Shown here: in pieces, positions 24,682 to 33,103 of the stretch
Position numbering within the stretch: the stretch's first letter is position 1
How the letters are laid out: the number at the start of each line of letters is the position of its first letter
Assembly (NCBI RefSeq): GCF_024700075.1
Contig: NZ_JAJONE010000001.1
Span: 3,495,001-3,559,000, forward strand
Reading direction: 5' to 3'
Length of the DNA: 64,000 bases
Origin: Hymenobacter sp. J193
GTDB lineage: Bacteria > Bacteroidota > Bacteroidia > Cytophagales > Hymenobacteraceae
Notes under the pieces: generated by a model
Database searches by the model: none
What the model was told of the DNA's origin: nothing
The model's input: the letters and a program-made list of their open reading frames with translations, nothing else
Translations under genes and position numbers: made by a program

Positions 24682-25278
24682 ATGAAACTTGCGCTACCCG
24701 TTCTGTTGCTTTCTTTGGCGGCCTGCGGGCTGTCATCTTCCACCTCTTCCCAGAAAACCGCTGCTGCCCCCATGAACCCTACCACTGAACCTGCTACCGC
24801 ACCCGGCTCCGTCTACGATTTCACGGTGCAAACTATTGACGGCAAGCCCGTAAAGCTCAGCCAGTACAAAGGCAAGAAGCTGCTGATTGTGAATACGGCC
24901 TCGGAGTGCGGCTACACGCCGCAGTACAAGGAACTGGAAGAGCTGTATAACAAGTACAGTGACCGGGTGGTAGTGCTGGGCTTTCCGGCCAACAACTTTG
25001 GCGGGCAGGAGCCGGGCTCCAATGAGCAGATTGCCAAGTTTTGCGAGAAAAACTACGGCGTGAGCTTCCCGCTGTTTGCGAAAGTATCCGTAACCGGCGA
25101 CGACACCGCTCCACTCTACCAGTTCTTAGCCGATAAATCGAAGAATGGCGCCGTCAGCGACGCTCCTACCTGGAATTTCTGCAAGTACCTGGTGAATGAG
25201 CAGGGGCAGGTTGTTGCTTTTTACCCGTCGAAGGTGAAGCCCATGAGCGACGAGATGGTAGCGGCCATCCTGAAATAG
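24682..25278 (+). CDS. lipid-anchored glutathione peroxidase-family thiol peroxidase
   Basis: 198 residues from ATG 24682. The N-terminus MKLALPVLLLSLAAC is a lipoprotein signal with anchoring Cys at 15, followed by a Ser/Thr/Pro spacer. The peroxidase fold follows: the peroxidatic Cys is C76 in NTASECGYTPQY, the conserved FPANNFGGQEPG carries the catalytic Gln, and WNFCKYLV holds the Trp and a nearby Cys. It would reduce hydrogen or organic peroxides from the periplasm or envelope, using thioredoxin-like donors as in non-selenium bacterial enzymes. The lipid anchor is the notable feature, since most BtuE-type enzymes are cytosolic. Confidence 0.9.
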   Translation: MKLALPVLLLSLAACGLSSSTSSQKTAAAPMNPTTEPATAPGSVYDFTVQTIDGKPVKLSQYKGKKLLIVNTASECGYTPQYKELEELYNKYSDRVVVLGFPANNFGGQEPGSNEQIAKFCEKNYGVSFPLFAKVSVTGDDTAPLYQFLADKSKNGAVSDAPTWNFCKYLVNEQGQVVAFYPSKVKPMSDEMVAAILK

Positions 25279-25348
25279 CTTTTGCTTTGTTTTGCTTGCA
25301 GCCCGCGTTGCTCCAGCCACCTGCGGCCGGGGCAGCACGGGCTGCGGC

Positions 25349-25383
25349 TTTGATGGTCCAAGCCCGCTGGTTTTTTACCTTCG
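25349..25383 (+). promoter_or_regulatory. promoter of HAD phosphatase gene
   Basis: TTTG at 25349-25352 and TACCTTCG at 25376-25383 with a 23-base spacer. The transcript would start about 18 bases before the ATG at 25407. Confidence 0.55.
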
Positions 25384-25406
25384 TGCCCGCAGCCACTATT
25401 TCCAGC

Positions 25407-26081
25407 ATGATTCGCACTGTAATTTTTGACATGGACGGCGTTATCGTCGATACCGAGCCCGTGCACCGCTACGCCTATTTTCGGCACTTTGCGGAGCTGG
25501 GCATTACGGTTTCGGACGAGGAGTTTGCGCAGTTCACGGGCGCTTCCACCAAAAACGTGTACCAGCAGCTGCAAAGCCGGTACAACCTGCCCTACCCGGT
25601 GGAGGAAATGGTTCTGGCCAAGCGGGCGCAGTTCAATCAGGCTTTCGATGAGCAGCCCGATCTGGAACTGCTGGCCGGAGTACGGGAGCTTATCGAAGAC
25701 CTGCACGCCCACGGCCTGCAGCTGGTGCTGGCCTCTTCTGCTTCCCGCTCCACCATCAACCGCGTAATGCGCCGCTTTGCACTGGGGCCGTACTTTACGC
25801 ACCTGGTCAGTGGGGAGGACTTTGCCCGCTCTAAGCCCGATCCCGCCATCTTTGCCCATGCCGCCACGCTGGCTGGCAGCCCGGTGCACGAATGCGTGGT
25901 GATTGAAGACTCTACCAATGGGGTAGCGGCTGCCAAAGCGGCGGGCATCTACTGTATCGGCTACCAGAGCGAGCATTCCGCCCTCCAGGACCTGAGTTCA
26001 GCCGATAGGGTAGTGGACCATTTCGCCAAACTGTCAGCGCACACGATTGCCAGTATAGAACCGCTGGTTATTGAACGCTAA
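25407..26081 (+). CDS. HAD superfamily phosphatase/beta-phosphoglucomutase-like
   Basis: 224 residues. Motif I is IFDMDGVIVDTEP with nucleophile D8 and acid D10, followed by a C1 helical cap (FAELGITVSDEEFAQFTGAS). LVLASSASRSTIN is motif II, SKPDPAIF motif III (Lys) and VVIEDSTNGVAAAKAAG motif IV with the metal Asp. The pattern is that of the beta-phosphoglucomutase/DOG phosphatase group; the exact substrate is open. I chose ATG 25407 because it follows a promoter and starts directly at motif I. menA begins 26 bases downstream, so they may be co-transcribed. Confidence 0.9.
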   Translation: MIRTVIFDMDGVIVDTEPVHRYAYFRHFAELGITVSDEEFAQFTGASTKNVYQQLQSRYNLPYPVEEMVLAKRAQFNQAFDEQPDLELLAGVRELIEDLHAHGLQLVLASSASRSTINRVMRRFALGPYFTHLVSGEDFARSKPDPAIFAHAATLAGSPVHECVVIEDSTNGVAAAKAAGIYCIGYQSEHSALQDLSSADRVVDHFAKLSAHTIASIEPLVIER

Positions 26082-26106
26082 CCACTCATACATTACTTCC
26101 ATTTTT

Positions 26107-27039
26107 ATGCCTTCCTCTACCGCGCCAGTTGCTTCGGGAAGTTCTGCCAAAGCTTGGCTGTCGGCTTTTCGGCCGCGCACCCTGCCGCTGGCGCTGGCCA
26201 GTATTATGGCCGGAGGCTTTCTGGCCGCCAGCCACGGCCAATTCCGGTCCGAGGTAGTAGGTCTGGCCGCACTGACTACAATTCTACTTCAAATCCTGAG
26301 CAATCTGGCCAATGACTACGGTGACTCCCAGAACGGCGCCGACAGCGTGCACCGGGAAGGGCCGCAGCGGGCGGTGCAAAGCGGGGCCATTAGTCCGGCA
26401 CAGATGAAGCGTGGCATGGGCCTGTTTGGGCTTTTGTCATTGCTGAGTGGCCTGGCACTGCTGTGGGTCGCGCTGGGCACGGCAGGAGCCTGGGTTTTTG
26501 CAGCGTTTTTCGTGCTGGGCCTTTCAGCTATCTGGGCAGCCATTAACTATACAGCCGGCTCGAAGCCGTATGGGTACGCGGGCCTGGGCGACCTATCGGT
26601 GTTTGTTTTCTTCGGGATAGTAGGTGTTTGCGGTACGTATTTCCTGCAAACCCGCGCCCTCCCGCTGCCGGTTCTGCTGCCGGCCGCAGCCCTAGGCTGC
26701 TTTGCCACCGCCGTACTCAATGTCAACAACATCCGCGACATCCGCTCCGACGCACTGGCCGGTAAGATTACGATTCCGGTGCGGCTGGGCCCGGTAAAAG
26801 CCCGGCAGTACCACTGGCTTCTGTTGCTGCTGGGCTTTGGGTGTGCGCTGCTTTATGTGGCCTTTACGTATCATTCTCCCTGGCAATGGCTGTTCATCCT
26901 TTCGTCCCCATTGCTCCTGCGCAATGCCTTGCTGGTGTGGCGGCGGCAGGATTCTTTACAACTCGACCCCCTGCTCAAACAGATGGCCATGACTACCTTA
27001 CTCTTTACCCTGTTATTTGGCCTAGGGCAGATAGTATAG
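26107..27039 (+). CDS. menA: 1,4-dihydroxy-2-naphthoate polyprenyltransferase
   Basis: 310 residues, UbiA-family integral membrane prenyltransferase with eight or nine helices. The first aspartate-rich motif is NLANDYGDSQNGAD and the second NVNNIRDIRSDALAGK, both as in MenA; FRPRTLPLALASIMAGGF is the usual start of the family. It joins a polyprenyl chain to DHNA in menaquinone synthesis. Menaquinone is the main quinone of Cytophagales, so it fits the organism. The start at ATG 26107 gives the normal N-terminus. No other men genes are in this window. Confidence 0.93.
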   Translation: MPSSTAPVASGSSAKAWLSAFRPRTLPLALASIMAGGFLAASHGQFRSEVVGLAALTTILLQILSNLANDYGDSQNGADSVHREGPQRAVQSGAISPAQMKRGMGLFGLLSLLSGLALLWVALGTAGAWVFAAFFVLGLSAIWAAINYTAGSKPYGYAGLGDLSVFVFFGIVGVCGTYFLQTRALPLPVLLPAAALGCFATAVLNVNNIRDIRSDALAGKITIPVRLGPVKARQYHWLLLLLGFGCALLYVAFTYHSPWQWLFILSSPLLLRNALLVWRRQDSLQLDPLLKQMAMTTLLFTLLFGLGQIV

Positions 27040-27447
27040 TCTTACAATATTATGGCGCCAGCAGAGTGTATGCTTATTGGGGTATTGTTTCTTTCAGGAA
27101 GTATTTCTGCCTGATGTACGAAGCAGGTGCCTTAACACCAATGAACTAGCTAAATTAATGTTGTGAGGGAAGCGCATAGATATTTTTGCCATTTAAACGT
27201 TGAAGCGTATTCTGAAGTGTTCAGACGAATGAACAGCTTGCTTTTTCCACACACACAGTGTTATTTTGACCTGCTACCTAAAGTCCGCTTTTTGGATTGC
27301 GCATCAGATATGACAGCCGCTGTCTCCTGAGTTCCGCAATCGTTTAAGTTACCGCTTAGGAGTCTCCCCGCATTCCTGGTTTTTCTTTGGTTCAACTCGT
27401 GTGTGAGTTGGGTTGGGGAAATTATACCCTCAGCAGGGGAACTTCCT
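27040..27447 (+). other. 408-base intergenic region before the GH5 gene
   Basis: More A/T-rich than its surroundings. I see no gene or clear promoter here. A small hairpin (CAACTC...GAGTTG, 27393-27410) lies 37 bases before the GH5 ATG and could be in its leader. Confidence 0.4.
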
Positions 27448-29331
27448 ATGTTTGATAGAAATAAGTGGAACTACGCGGTAAGATGCTTGCGGCTACGTTT
27501 AGGAATTGTGGCGCTTTGTTGGGCGAGTGCGGGAGTAGCGCCAGCCAGGGGGCAGGAGCTTTTGCGGGCGCAAGGGCCCGATATGGTAGATGCCCACAAC
27601 CAGAAGGTGGTCCTGCGCGGCGTGAACGTGGGCGGCTGGCTGCTGCAGGAAAGCTATATACTACGCACCGATACGCTGAACTCCCAAGGGCGGATTCAGG
27701 CAGCCATGTTGCGGACCATGCCTGAGAAGGCAGTGGAAGATTTCTACCGCCGCTTTCGCAACAGCTTCGTTACCAAAGCCGATATTGATTTTCTGGCGGA
27801 TCAGGGCTTTAACTGTATCCGGGTGCCGTTTCACTATGATCTGTTTCTGACGCCCAAGCAACGGGCGTTCCGGCGGCAAGCACTTTTAAAACCAGCCCTG
27901 CACGCCGCCTATGCCGACTCCATAGCCGCCTGGAACGACCGGGGCCAGCTCTTTACGGGCCGCAACCTCGAAGGCTTCCGGCATCTGGATGATGTACTGC
28001 GGTGGAGTGGCAGCCGTAACCTGTATGTAGTGCTTGATTTGCACGCAGCGCCTGGCGGCCAGGGTGTTGACCGCAATATCAATGATAACATGGTGCCACT
28101 GGACTTATGGAAGCGCCGCGACAGTAAAGGCCGTCTGGTATATCAGGACGCTACCGTGCAACTTTGGAAACAGCTGGCGGGCCGCTACCGTCAGGATGCT
28201 CGCATAGCCTTCTACGATCTGGTCAATGAGCCGCACGGATTAAGTGCCAAGAATGGGCTTAGTGACGATAATCAGGAACTGCGCTCCTTATATATACGCT
28301 TGCTGGAAGCCGTGCGCAGCCAGAACGACCAGCACCTGCTGATGCTAGAGGGCAACGGGTATGGCAACGAGTACACCAACCTGACGCCGGATAAGCTCCC
28401 CGAAGCACTTCGCTCCAATTTGATCTACAATGCCCACCGCTACTGGTGTACCAATGAGGCCGCTGCTGGTGACCCCAACCCCAATCAGATCAACCTCTTT
28501 CGTAACCTAGCGGCTTTCCGCGACCACTGGCAAGTGCCTGTTTGGGTAGGGGAGACGGGCGAAAATGCCAACGAGTGGTTTGCCGCCGCTGTAACTGAGC
28601 TTAATAAGCTGAACATAGGCTGGTGCCACTGGAATATTAAGCGAGTTGAGGCTACTACGGGCATTTTTTCGGTGCCCGCCTACGGGAGCATTCTAACTCC
28701 CGCTGGCCGCACAGCTCTATTGCGCAACGTACGGTTCAAGCGCAGCAAGATAAACCGCGACGTGGTGCAGGCGTTAATCCGGCCGGTGGAAGGCGCGCGG
28801 GCCTTCAATGTTCAGCAGCAACTGCCTGGCTTGCTGGTAGCCGCGCACTATGACTTGGGGCGTGCCGGATCAGCTTATCAGGATACTTATTCGCAACGAA
28901 CCGAATTCGTACAAAAGGAAAACTGGAACCTGGGTAGCCACTATCGTAACGACGGTGTCGACCTCAGTAAAGTAGCTGACCCCACTGCGCATAATGTGGC
29001 CGTAGACCTGCTGGAACCAAACGAGTGGCTGCAATACTCGGTGACTGTACCTCAACCTGGTGCTTTTCAGGTGTATGCTCGGGTAGCCAATGCTACCACC
29101 TCGGCTGCTGTGCTTCAGCTGTTGCTGGATGGGCAACTGCTGACGGAAATTACCGTGCCACCCACCGGTCAGGCCGATAGCTGGGTTACGCTTACCGTGC
29201 CGGGCAGTACTCTTTCTGCCGGGGAGCACCAACTGCGCGTTGTAACGGCGCAGCCGGGTGCCCGCCTAAGCTGGCTGAGATTTGAACGGGCTGCAGCGCC
29301 TGCCTCTGGTATGACCAGGGCCATGCGTTAG
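27448..29331 (+). CDS. GH5 family glycoside hydrolase with C-terminal CBM6
   Basis: 627 residues from ATG 27448. A signal peptide (cut after APARGQ) is followed by a GH5 TIM barrel: LRGVNVGGWLLQE is the opening strand, LVNEPHG carries the acid/base Glu (about E261), and VWVGETGEN the nucleophile (about E369), with the substrate-contacting His/Tyr in NAHRYWC between them. Residues about 470-620 are a CBM6-type jelly roll (DLLEPNEWLQYSV, RVANATTSAAVLQLLLDG). It lacks a T9SS tail, so it is periplasmic or secreted by another route. Substrate likely a beta-glucan, as neighbours are GH16, GH3 and a sugar transporter (inference). Confidence 0.85.
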   Translation: MFDRNKWNYAVRCLRLRLGIVALCWASAGVAPARGQELLRAQGPDMVDAHNQKVVLRGVNVGGWLLQESYILRTDTLNSQGRIQAAMLRTMPEKAVEDFYRRFRNSFVTKADIDFLADQGFNCIRVPFHYDLFLTPKQRAFRRQALLKPALHAAYADSIAAWNDRGQLFTGRNLEGFRHLDDVLRWSGSRNLYVVLDLHAAPGGQGVDRNINDNMVPLDLWKRRDSKGRLVYQDATVQLWKQLAGRYRQDARIAFYDLVNEPHGLSAKNGLSDDNQELRSLYIRLLEAVRSQNDQHLLMLEGNGYGNEYTNLTPDKLPEALRSNLIYNAHRYWCTNEAAAGDPNPNQINLFRNLAAFRDHWQVPVWVGETGENANEWFAAAVTELNKLNIGWCHWNIKRVEATTGIFSVPAYGSILTPAGRTALLRNVRFKRSKINRDVVQALIRPVEGARAFNVQQQLPGLLVAAHYDLGRAGSAYQDTYSQRTEFVQKENWNLGSHYRNDGVDLSKVADPTAHNVAVDLLEPNEWLQYSVTVPQPGAFQVYARVANATTSAAVLQLLLDGQLLTEITVPPTGQADSWVTLTVPGSTLSAGEHQLRVVTAQPGARLSWLRFERAAAPASGMTRAMR

Positions 29332-29423
29332 GCACGAGCGCACGGTTTCAGGTAGCAGCCTCCTTTAAGTGAGTGGTTACTTGTACTGGTTTAGTAAATT
29401 GGGCGGCTCTAATGACACCAATC

Positions 29424-31043
29424 ATGTACTATCAGGTTTTTATTAGGTTTTCTCTTGTATGGCGCCCTCTGCTGGTCTGTTGCCTGTTGGCAAATGGACT
29501 AGTGACAGCGCAGGCTGCTCCGCGTCATACTGCTGAAGACACACTTCGTCTGCAGAAAGGGCTGGGTGAGTTGTTTGTTGACCCGGGCTTCTATAGCATT
29601 CTGGAAGACCCTACCAATCAGCTTACACTCGCTCAGGTACAACAGCAGTCCTGGAGCAGCCGATTCAATGCCAATCACCCCGACAATCGGGCCATCCGTA
29701 ATACCAGCTCCACTTACTGGATGCGCCTGACGCTGCACAACACCAACCGCGCCGAGCAGCACTGGTACCTCGAAACCTTCGACTCGCATATTGGCTACCT
29801 GACTTTTTACCATCCTACCAATGCTGGCCGCTACGACAGCATCTATACCGGCGCTGAGCGGCCGTTTGCCTCCCGCCAGTATCCATACAAGAATTTTCTG
29901 TTTCCGTTGCCTTTGCAGGCTGGCCAGACCCAGACGTACTACCTGAAGTTCCAATCGACCTCGAAGACTTCCTTTCTATCACGTTTGCGCAACGAGCAGC
30001 TGCTGGCTGCGCATACCCAAACGGAGTATGGCCTGCTCGGAGCATTTTATGGTATTCTGTTTATTATGGTAGTGTACAATCTGTGCATTTACCTCTTCAT
30101 TGGTGAGCAGACCTATCTTCGCTACGTGCTGTATGTACTTAGCTGCAGCTTGCTATTTTTATCAGAAGACGGGCTGGGCTTCCAGTTTTTTTGGCCTAGC
30201 TGGCCTTGGCTGAACTCTCTGGTAAATACGGGTACGCCTTTGCTGCTGCTGCTCACCTTCAGCTACTATGCCCGCATGTTTCTGGATGCGCCCCAGCAGC
30301 TGCCGCGCTACGACCGACTTACCCGCATGGTAGTACTCATCAGTGCCGGCCTGCTGCTCTTGGACATGCTCGTATTAGAGACAGGCCTGAGCTTCTGGTT
30401 GTATATGCTGCCATATGGCATGATTTATTATGCCGCTCTGCAGGTGTACTGGAAGGGTTTCAAGCCTGCTCGTTATTTCCTGTTGGCGCACGCGCTGGTA
30501 GCCATCAGTGTACTGTTTCTCATTACCCGCAAGTTAGGTATCAGCTTCTTTACCAATACCTTCACGGTGTATAGCATGAATATGGCGCTTGTGCTTGAGG
30601 TGGCTGTTTTATCGTATGCGCTGGGAGATAAAATAAAGGGAATCAAGGATGCCACTATCCGGGCGCAGGAAAAAGTGGTAAAGCAACTCCGCAAACGTCA
30701 CCAGGCCCAAGACCAGTTGGTAGAGCAGCTACGCCAGAACCAGGAGTTGAAAGATCAGTTGAATTCGGATCTGGAAGCGCAGGTAGCTAAGCGCACGGAA
30801 GAGTTGCGTCGCCAGAGCGAAACAATTGTGGCCCAGAACCGGGAGTTGCTTCAGGCAAACGGGTTACTCGCCTTGCAATCAGCCGCAATTGAAAAGCTCA
30901 ATACTTATCTGGATGCTGGGTTCCAACATCGACCAGGTGAACTGGCCGGTATGCGGCGAAATCGACATCATGGAAATGCAGGGCAGCCAACCCAACCGGG
31001 TACTTTCCACGATGCATTACGCCAACAGCATGGGCAATCGTGA
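29424..31043 (+). CDS. 7TMR-DISM receptor, 3' end replaced by out-of-frame GH16 sequence
   Basis: About 539 residues as read. A signal peptide is followed by a 7TMR-DISMED2 sensory domain (residues about 30-175: TYWMRLTLHNTNRAEQHWYL, YKNFLFPLPLQAGQ), seven membrane helices (about 190-400, starting GLLGAFYGILFIMVVYNL) and a long coiled coil to about 490. Normally an output domain (kinase, LytTR or HTH) follows. Here, after IEKLN, the frame runs into GH16 DNA and stops at 31043. The receptor would sense an extracytoplasmic carbohydrate and signal inward; without an output domain it is probably non-functional or uses a partner. ATG 29412 is an alternative start. Confidence 0.75.
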   Translation: MYYQVFIRFSLVWRPLLVCCLLANGLVTAQAAPRHTAEDTLRLQKGLGELFVDPGFYSILEDPTNQLTLAQVQQQSWSSRFNANHPDNRAIRNTSSTYWMRLTLHNTNRAEQHWYLETFDSHIGYLTFYHPTNAGRYDSIYTGAERPFASRQYPYKNFLFPLPLQAGQTQTYYLKFQSTSKTSFLSRLRNEQLLAAHTQTEYGLLGAFYGILFIMVVYNLCIYLFIGEQTYLRYVLYVLSCSLLFLSEDGLGFQFFWPSWPWLNSLVNTGTPLLLLLTFSYYARMFLDAPQQLPRYDRLTRMVVLISAGLLLLDMLVLETGLSFWLYMLPYGMIYYAALQVYWKGFKPARYFLLAHALVAISVLFLITRKLGISFFTNTFTVYSMNMALVLEVAVLSYALGDKIKGIKDATIRAQEKVVKQLRKRHQAQDQLVEQLRQNQELKDQLNSDLEAQVAKRTEELRRQSETIVAQNRELLQANGLLALQSAAIEKLNTYLDAGFQHRPGELAGMRRNRHHGNAGQPTQPGTFHDALRQQHGQS

Positions 31044-31335
31044 GTACAAAAGCAACCAGTGGCAGACGCTGGCCGAAGGTACCTACGCCGACGATTATCA
31101 CCTGTATAGCGTGGTGCGTAGCAAAGACCTGATCCGGACGTACATAGATGGCCGGGAAGTGTTTTCTTTCTCGCCCGGTAACGCGTCGCCCAACCCGTTC
31201 AACAACCCATTCTTCATGATTCTGAACGTTGCGGTGGGCGGCAACTTCGATGGTAACCCCAACGGCTCTACCGTTTTTCCGCAGCAGATGCGGGTTGACT
31301 ACGTTCGTTTCTACCAGTACAAGGACGCCAAGTAA
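30906..31335 (+). pseudogene. 3' fragment of a GH16 beta-glucanase gene
   Basis: From IWMLGSNIDQVNWPVC onward the frame encodes the C-terminal half of a GH16 laminarinase-like enzyme: the active-site EIDIME (both catalytic Glu), FMILNVAVGGNFDGNPNG and the final strand QQMRVDYVRFYQYK. The N-terminal half, signal peptide and start are missing. Its 5' end joins the coiled-coil part of the receptor gene in another frame. This looks like a deletion that removed the receptor's 3' end and the 5' half of a GH16 gene. A hairpin at 31418-31452 follows. Confidence 0.75.
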
Positions 31336-31417
31336 ACCAGTGCGCACCCGTCGGATGCTGGGTGGGAAACAATGCCCCGGCGGGCGGAGCTGCAACCGCA
31401 CAGCACTGGTTTAGGAA

Positions 31418-31452
31418 GTAGCCCCCGGCGGACGCCGCCGGGGTGCTGCTAC
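31418..31452 (+). terminator. hairpin after GH16 fragment
   Basis: CCCCCGGCGG pairs with CCGCCGGGG around ACG, extended by GTAGC and GCTgCTAC. It is GC-rich but lacks a T-run, so termination is only likely. Confidence 0.5.
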
Positions 31453-31771
31453 CTAATCAAGAGAGCTTAATGAAGTGTACTACATTGCTGCCGAGAGCTA
31501 TATAATGCCCTCAAGTGGCAATGTGGAGATAGGTGCTGCCTACCTGCAAAGTCTGACAATGCACCGACAAGTGCCTGTTAATCAAGGTGTTGTTCAGGTA
31601 TTTCCCCGGTCCTTTGGGCCCTAAACGCGAATTTTCCGGTTGTTATTCAGCCGCTGTTGAAATTTTCTGCTTTTTCCGGCAAACGGTATCCGCCGGAGGA
31701 GAGGGAGTTCTCTCATATGCTTTTCAGTAGCGGTAGCGCGCCCAGTATTGCTCGTTCGTAACCCCATACTA
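31453..31771 (+). other. 319-base spacer upstream of intact GH16
   Basis: I see no gene here. No convincing TAnnTTTG element was found; the GH16 gene may share a promoter further up. Confidence 0.35.
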
Positions 31772-32650
31772 ATGAACCTGCGCAATTCGCTTTTTTTCGT
31801 GCTACTAGGGGGAATACTGGCAACAGGCGCTTGTACAACGACTCTAACGCCACCCAAAGGAACCGGTACTACTGGCGGCTCTACTGCCATTAAGTACACC
31901 TTCAAGGAACTGGCCTGGCAGGATGAGTTTGACCAGAATGGCTTGCCTAACCCAGCTAAATGGGGCTACGACGAAGGGGGCAGCGGCTGGGGGAATAAGG
32001 AGTTACAGTATTACACCAAGGCCCGTTCGGAAAACGCCCGCGTTGAGAATGGCAACCTAGTGATAGAAGCTCGCCGTGAGCAGCTGAACCCTGGTAACGC
32101 CTATACGTCTGCGCGGCTGGTTTCGCTTGGCGGGCCCGGGAAAGGGGGAAGCCAGGCATACGGCCGATTTGAAATACGGGCGCAGCTGCCAGGAGGGCGC
32201 GGCACCTGGCCTGCCATCTGGATGCTGCCTGATAACTGGCAATACGGCAATAAAAGCTGGCCTGATAACGGCGAAATCGACATTATGGAGTACGTAGGAT
32301 ATGACCCCGGTGTGGTACATGCCTCGACGCACTGCAACAAATACTATTTCCGTACCAACAACCAGAAAACAGCTACCATTCAGGTTCCTGATGCCACTAG
32401 CGCATTTCATGTGTATGCGGTTGAGTGGACGCCCGAGTCCATTACGGCCTTTATGGATGGCAAGGCTTACTTCACCAGCACCAACGAGCGTACGGGCTGG
32501 GAAGCCTGGCCCTGGGACCATCCGTTTCACCTGCTGCTGAATGTAGCGGTAGGAGGCGAGTGGGGTGGTGCCAAAGGCATCGATGAAACAGCCTTTCCGC
32601 AGCGGATGCTGGTGGATTATGTGCGGATCTATAACATGAAATCAGAATAA
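31772..32650 (+). CDS. GH16 family endo-beta-glucanase (laminarinase-like), lipoprotein
   Basis: 292 residues from ATG 31772. The signal peptide ends in the lipobox ATGAC, so it is lipid-anchored. The GH16 jelly roll is complete: LAWQDEFDQNGLPNPAKW at the start, GNKELQYYTK, SQAYGRFEIRAQLPGG, then the catalytic GEIDIMEY with nucleophile E168 and acid/base E173, and DHPFHLLLNVAVGGEWGG. This matches bacterial endo-beta-1,3-glucanases that cut laminarin or curdlan. It is a close relative of the broken copy 400 bases upstream. A nested hairpin (32656-32687) follows. Confidence 0.9.
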   Translation: MNLRNSLFFVLLGGILATGACTTTLTPPKGTGTTGGSTAIKYTFKELAWQDEFDQNGLPNPAKWGYDEGGSGWGNKELQYYTKARSENARVENGNLVIEARREQLNPGNAYTSARLVSLGGPGKGGSQAYGRFEIRAQLPGGRGTWPAIWMLPDNWQYGNKSWPDNGEIDIMEYVGYDPGVVHASTHCNKYYFRTNNQKTATIQVPDATSAFHVYAVEWTPESITAFMDGKAYFTSTNERTGWEAWPWDHPFHLLLNVAVGGEWGGAKGIDETAFPQRMLVDYVRIYNMKSE

Positions 32651-32655
32651 AACAT

Positions 32656-32687
32656 AGCGGGAAGGGGAGACGCCCCACCCGCTGTTT
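32656..32687 (+). terminator. GH16 terminator
   Basis: Nested stems AGCGGG/CCCGCT and GGGG/CCCC, followed by GTTTAT. It begins six bases after the GH16 stop. Confidence 0.6.
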
Positions 32688-32842
32688 ATCCGCCCCGACT
32701 CAGGCTCAGCCTCGTCGGTTCGGTTCCGGGGCCGGCGTAGCAATGTAAGGGGAGCACGCCGGCCCTTTAGGAACAGTGGAAAATTCGCTTTCCATGGAGA
32801 AAGGCCTATTTCATTTGAACTGCTTTCTGTTTGTTTGCGACA

Positions 32843-32977
32843 ATGCAATTCAGTGCTACCGAAACCAGCATCAATTCACCTTCTAGCGTGATGAAAAAAA
32901 CTACCTGCACTCTGTACCAACTGCGTCTGGAAACGGGCGGACAGGTAACCACGCAGAAACTAGGTGGGCAACATTAA
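32843..32977 (+). CDS. possible small protein gene
   Basis: A 44-residue reading frame; an inner ATG at 32891 gives a 28-residue form starting MKKTTCTLYQLRLETGGQ. It is bracketed by the GH16 terminator upstream and the strong hairpin-plus-T-run at 33011-33060 downstream, which hints at a separate short transcript. No signal peptide or known domain. Not recognised; coding status is unproven. Confidence 0.3.
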   Translation: MQFSATETSINSPSSVMKKTTCTLYQLRLETGGQVTTQKLGGQH

Positions 32978-33010
32978 TATTGCTATAGCTTTGCCACTCC
33001 GCTCCTGATC

Positions 33011-33060
33011 AGCCTATACCCGGTCGGCTGCCGTCGCACCGGCCGGGTATAGGCTATTTT
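33011..33060 (+). terminator. strong hairpin before MFS gene
   Basis: AGCCTATACCCGG (33011-33023) and CCGGGTATAGGCT (33043-33055) form a perfect 13-bp stem, followed by ATTTT. It lies 44 bases before the MFS ATG. Confidence 0.75.
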
Positions 33061-33103
33061 GTGCCCTTCCCGGGCTGTTTGCTCACCTTTTTTTCGTTCG
33101 ACT

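Noticed and set aside
27393..27410. tRNA-like GGTTCAACTC near a hairpin
   Set aside because: No acceptor stem, D-arm or anticodon arm can be built around it.
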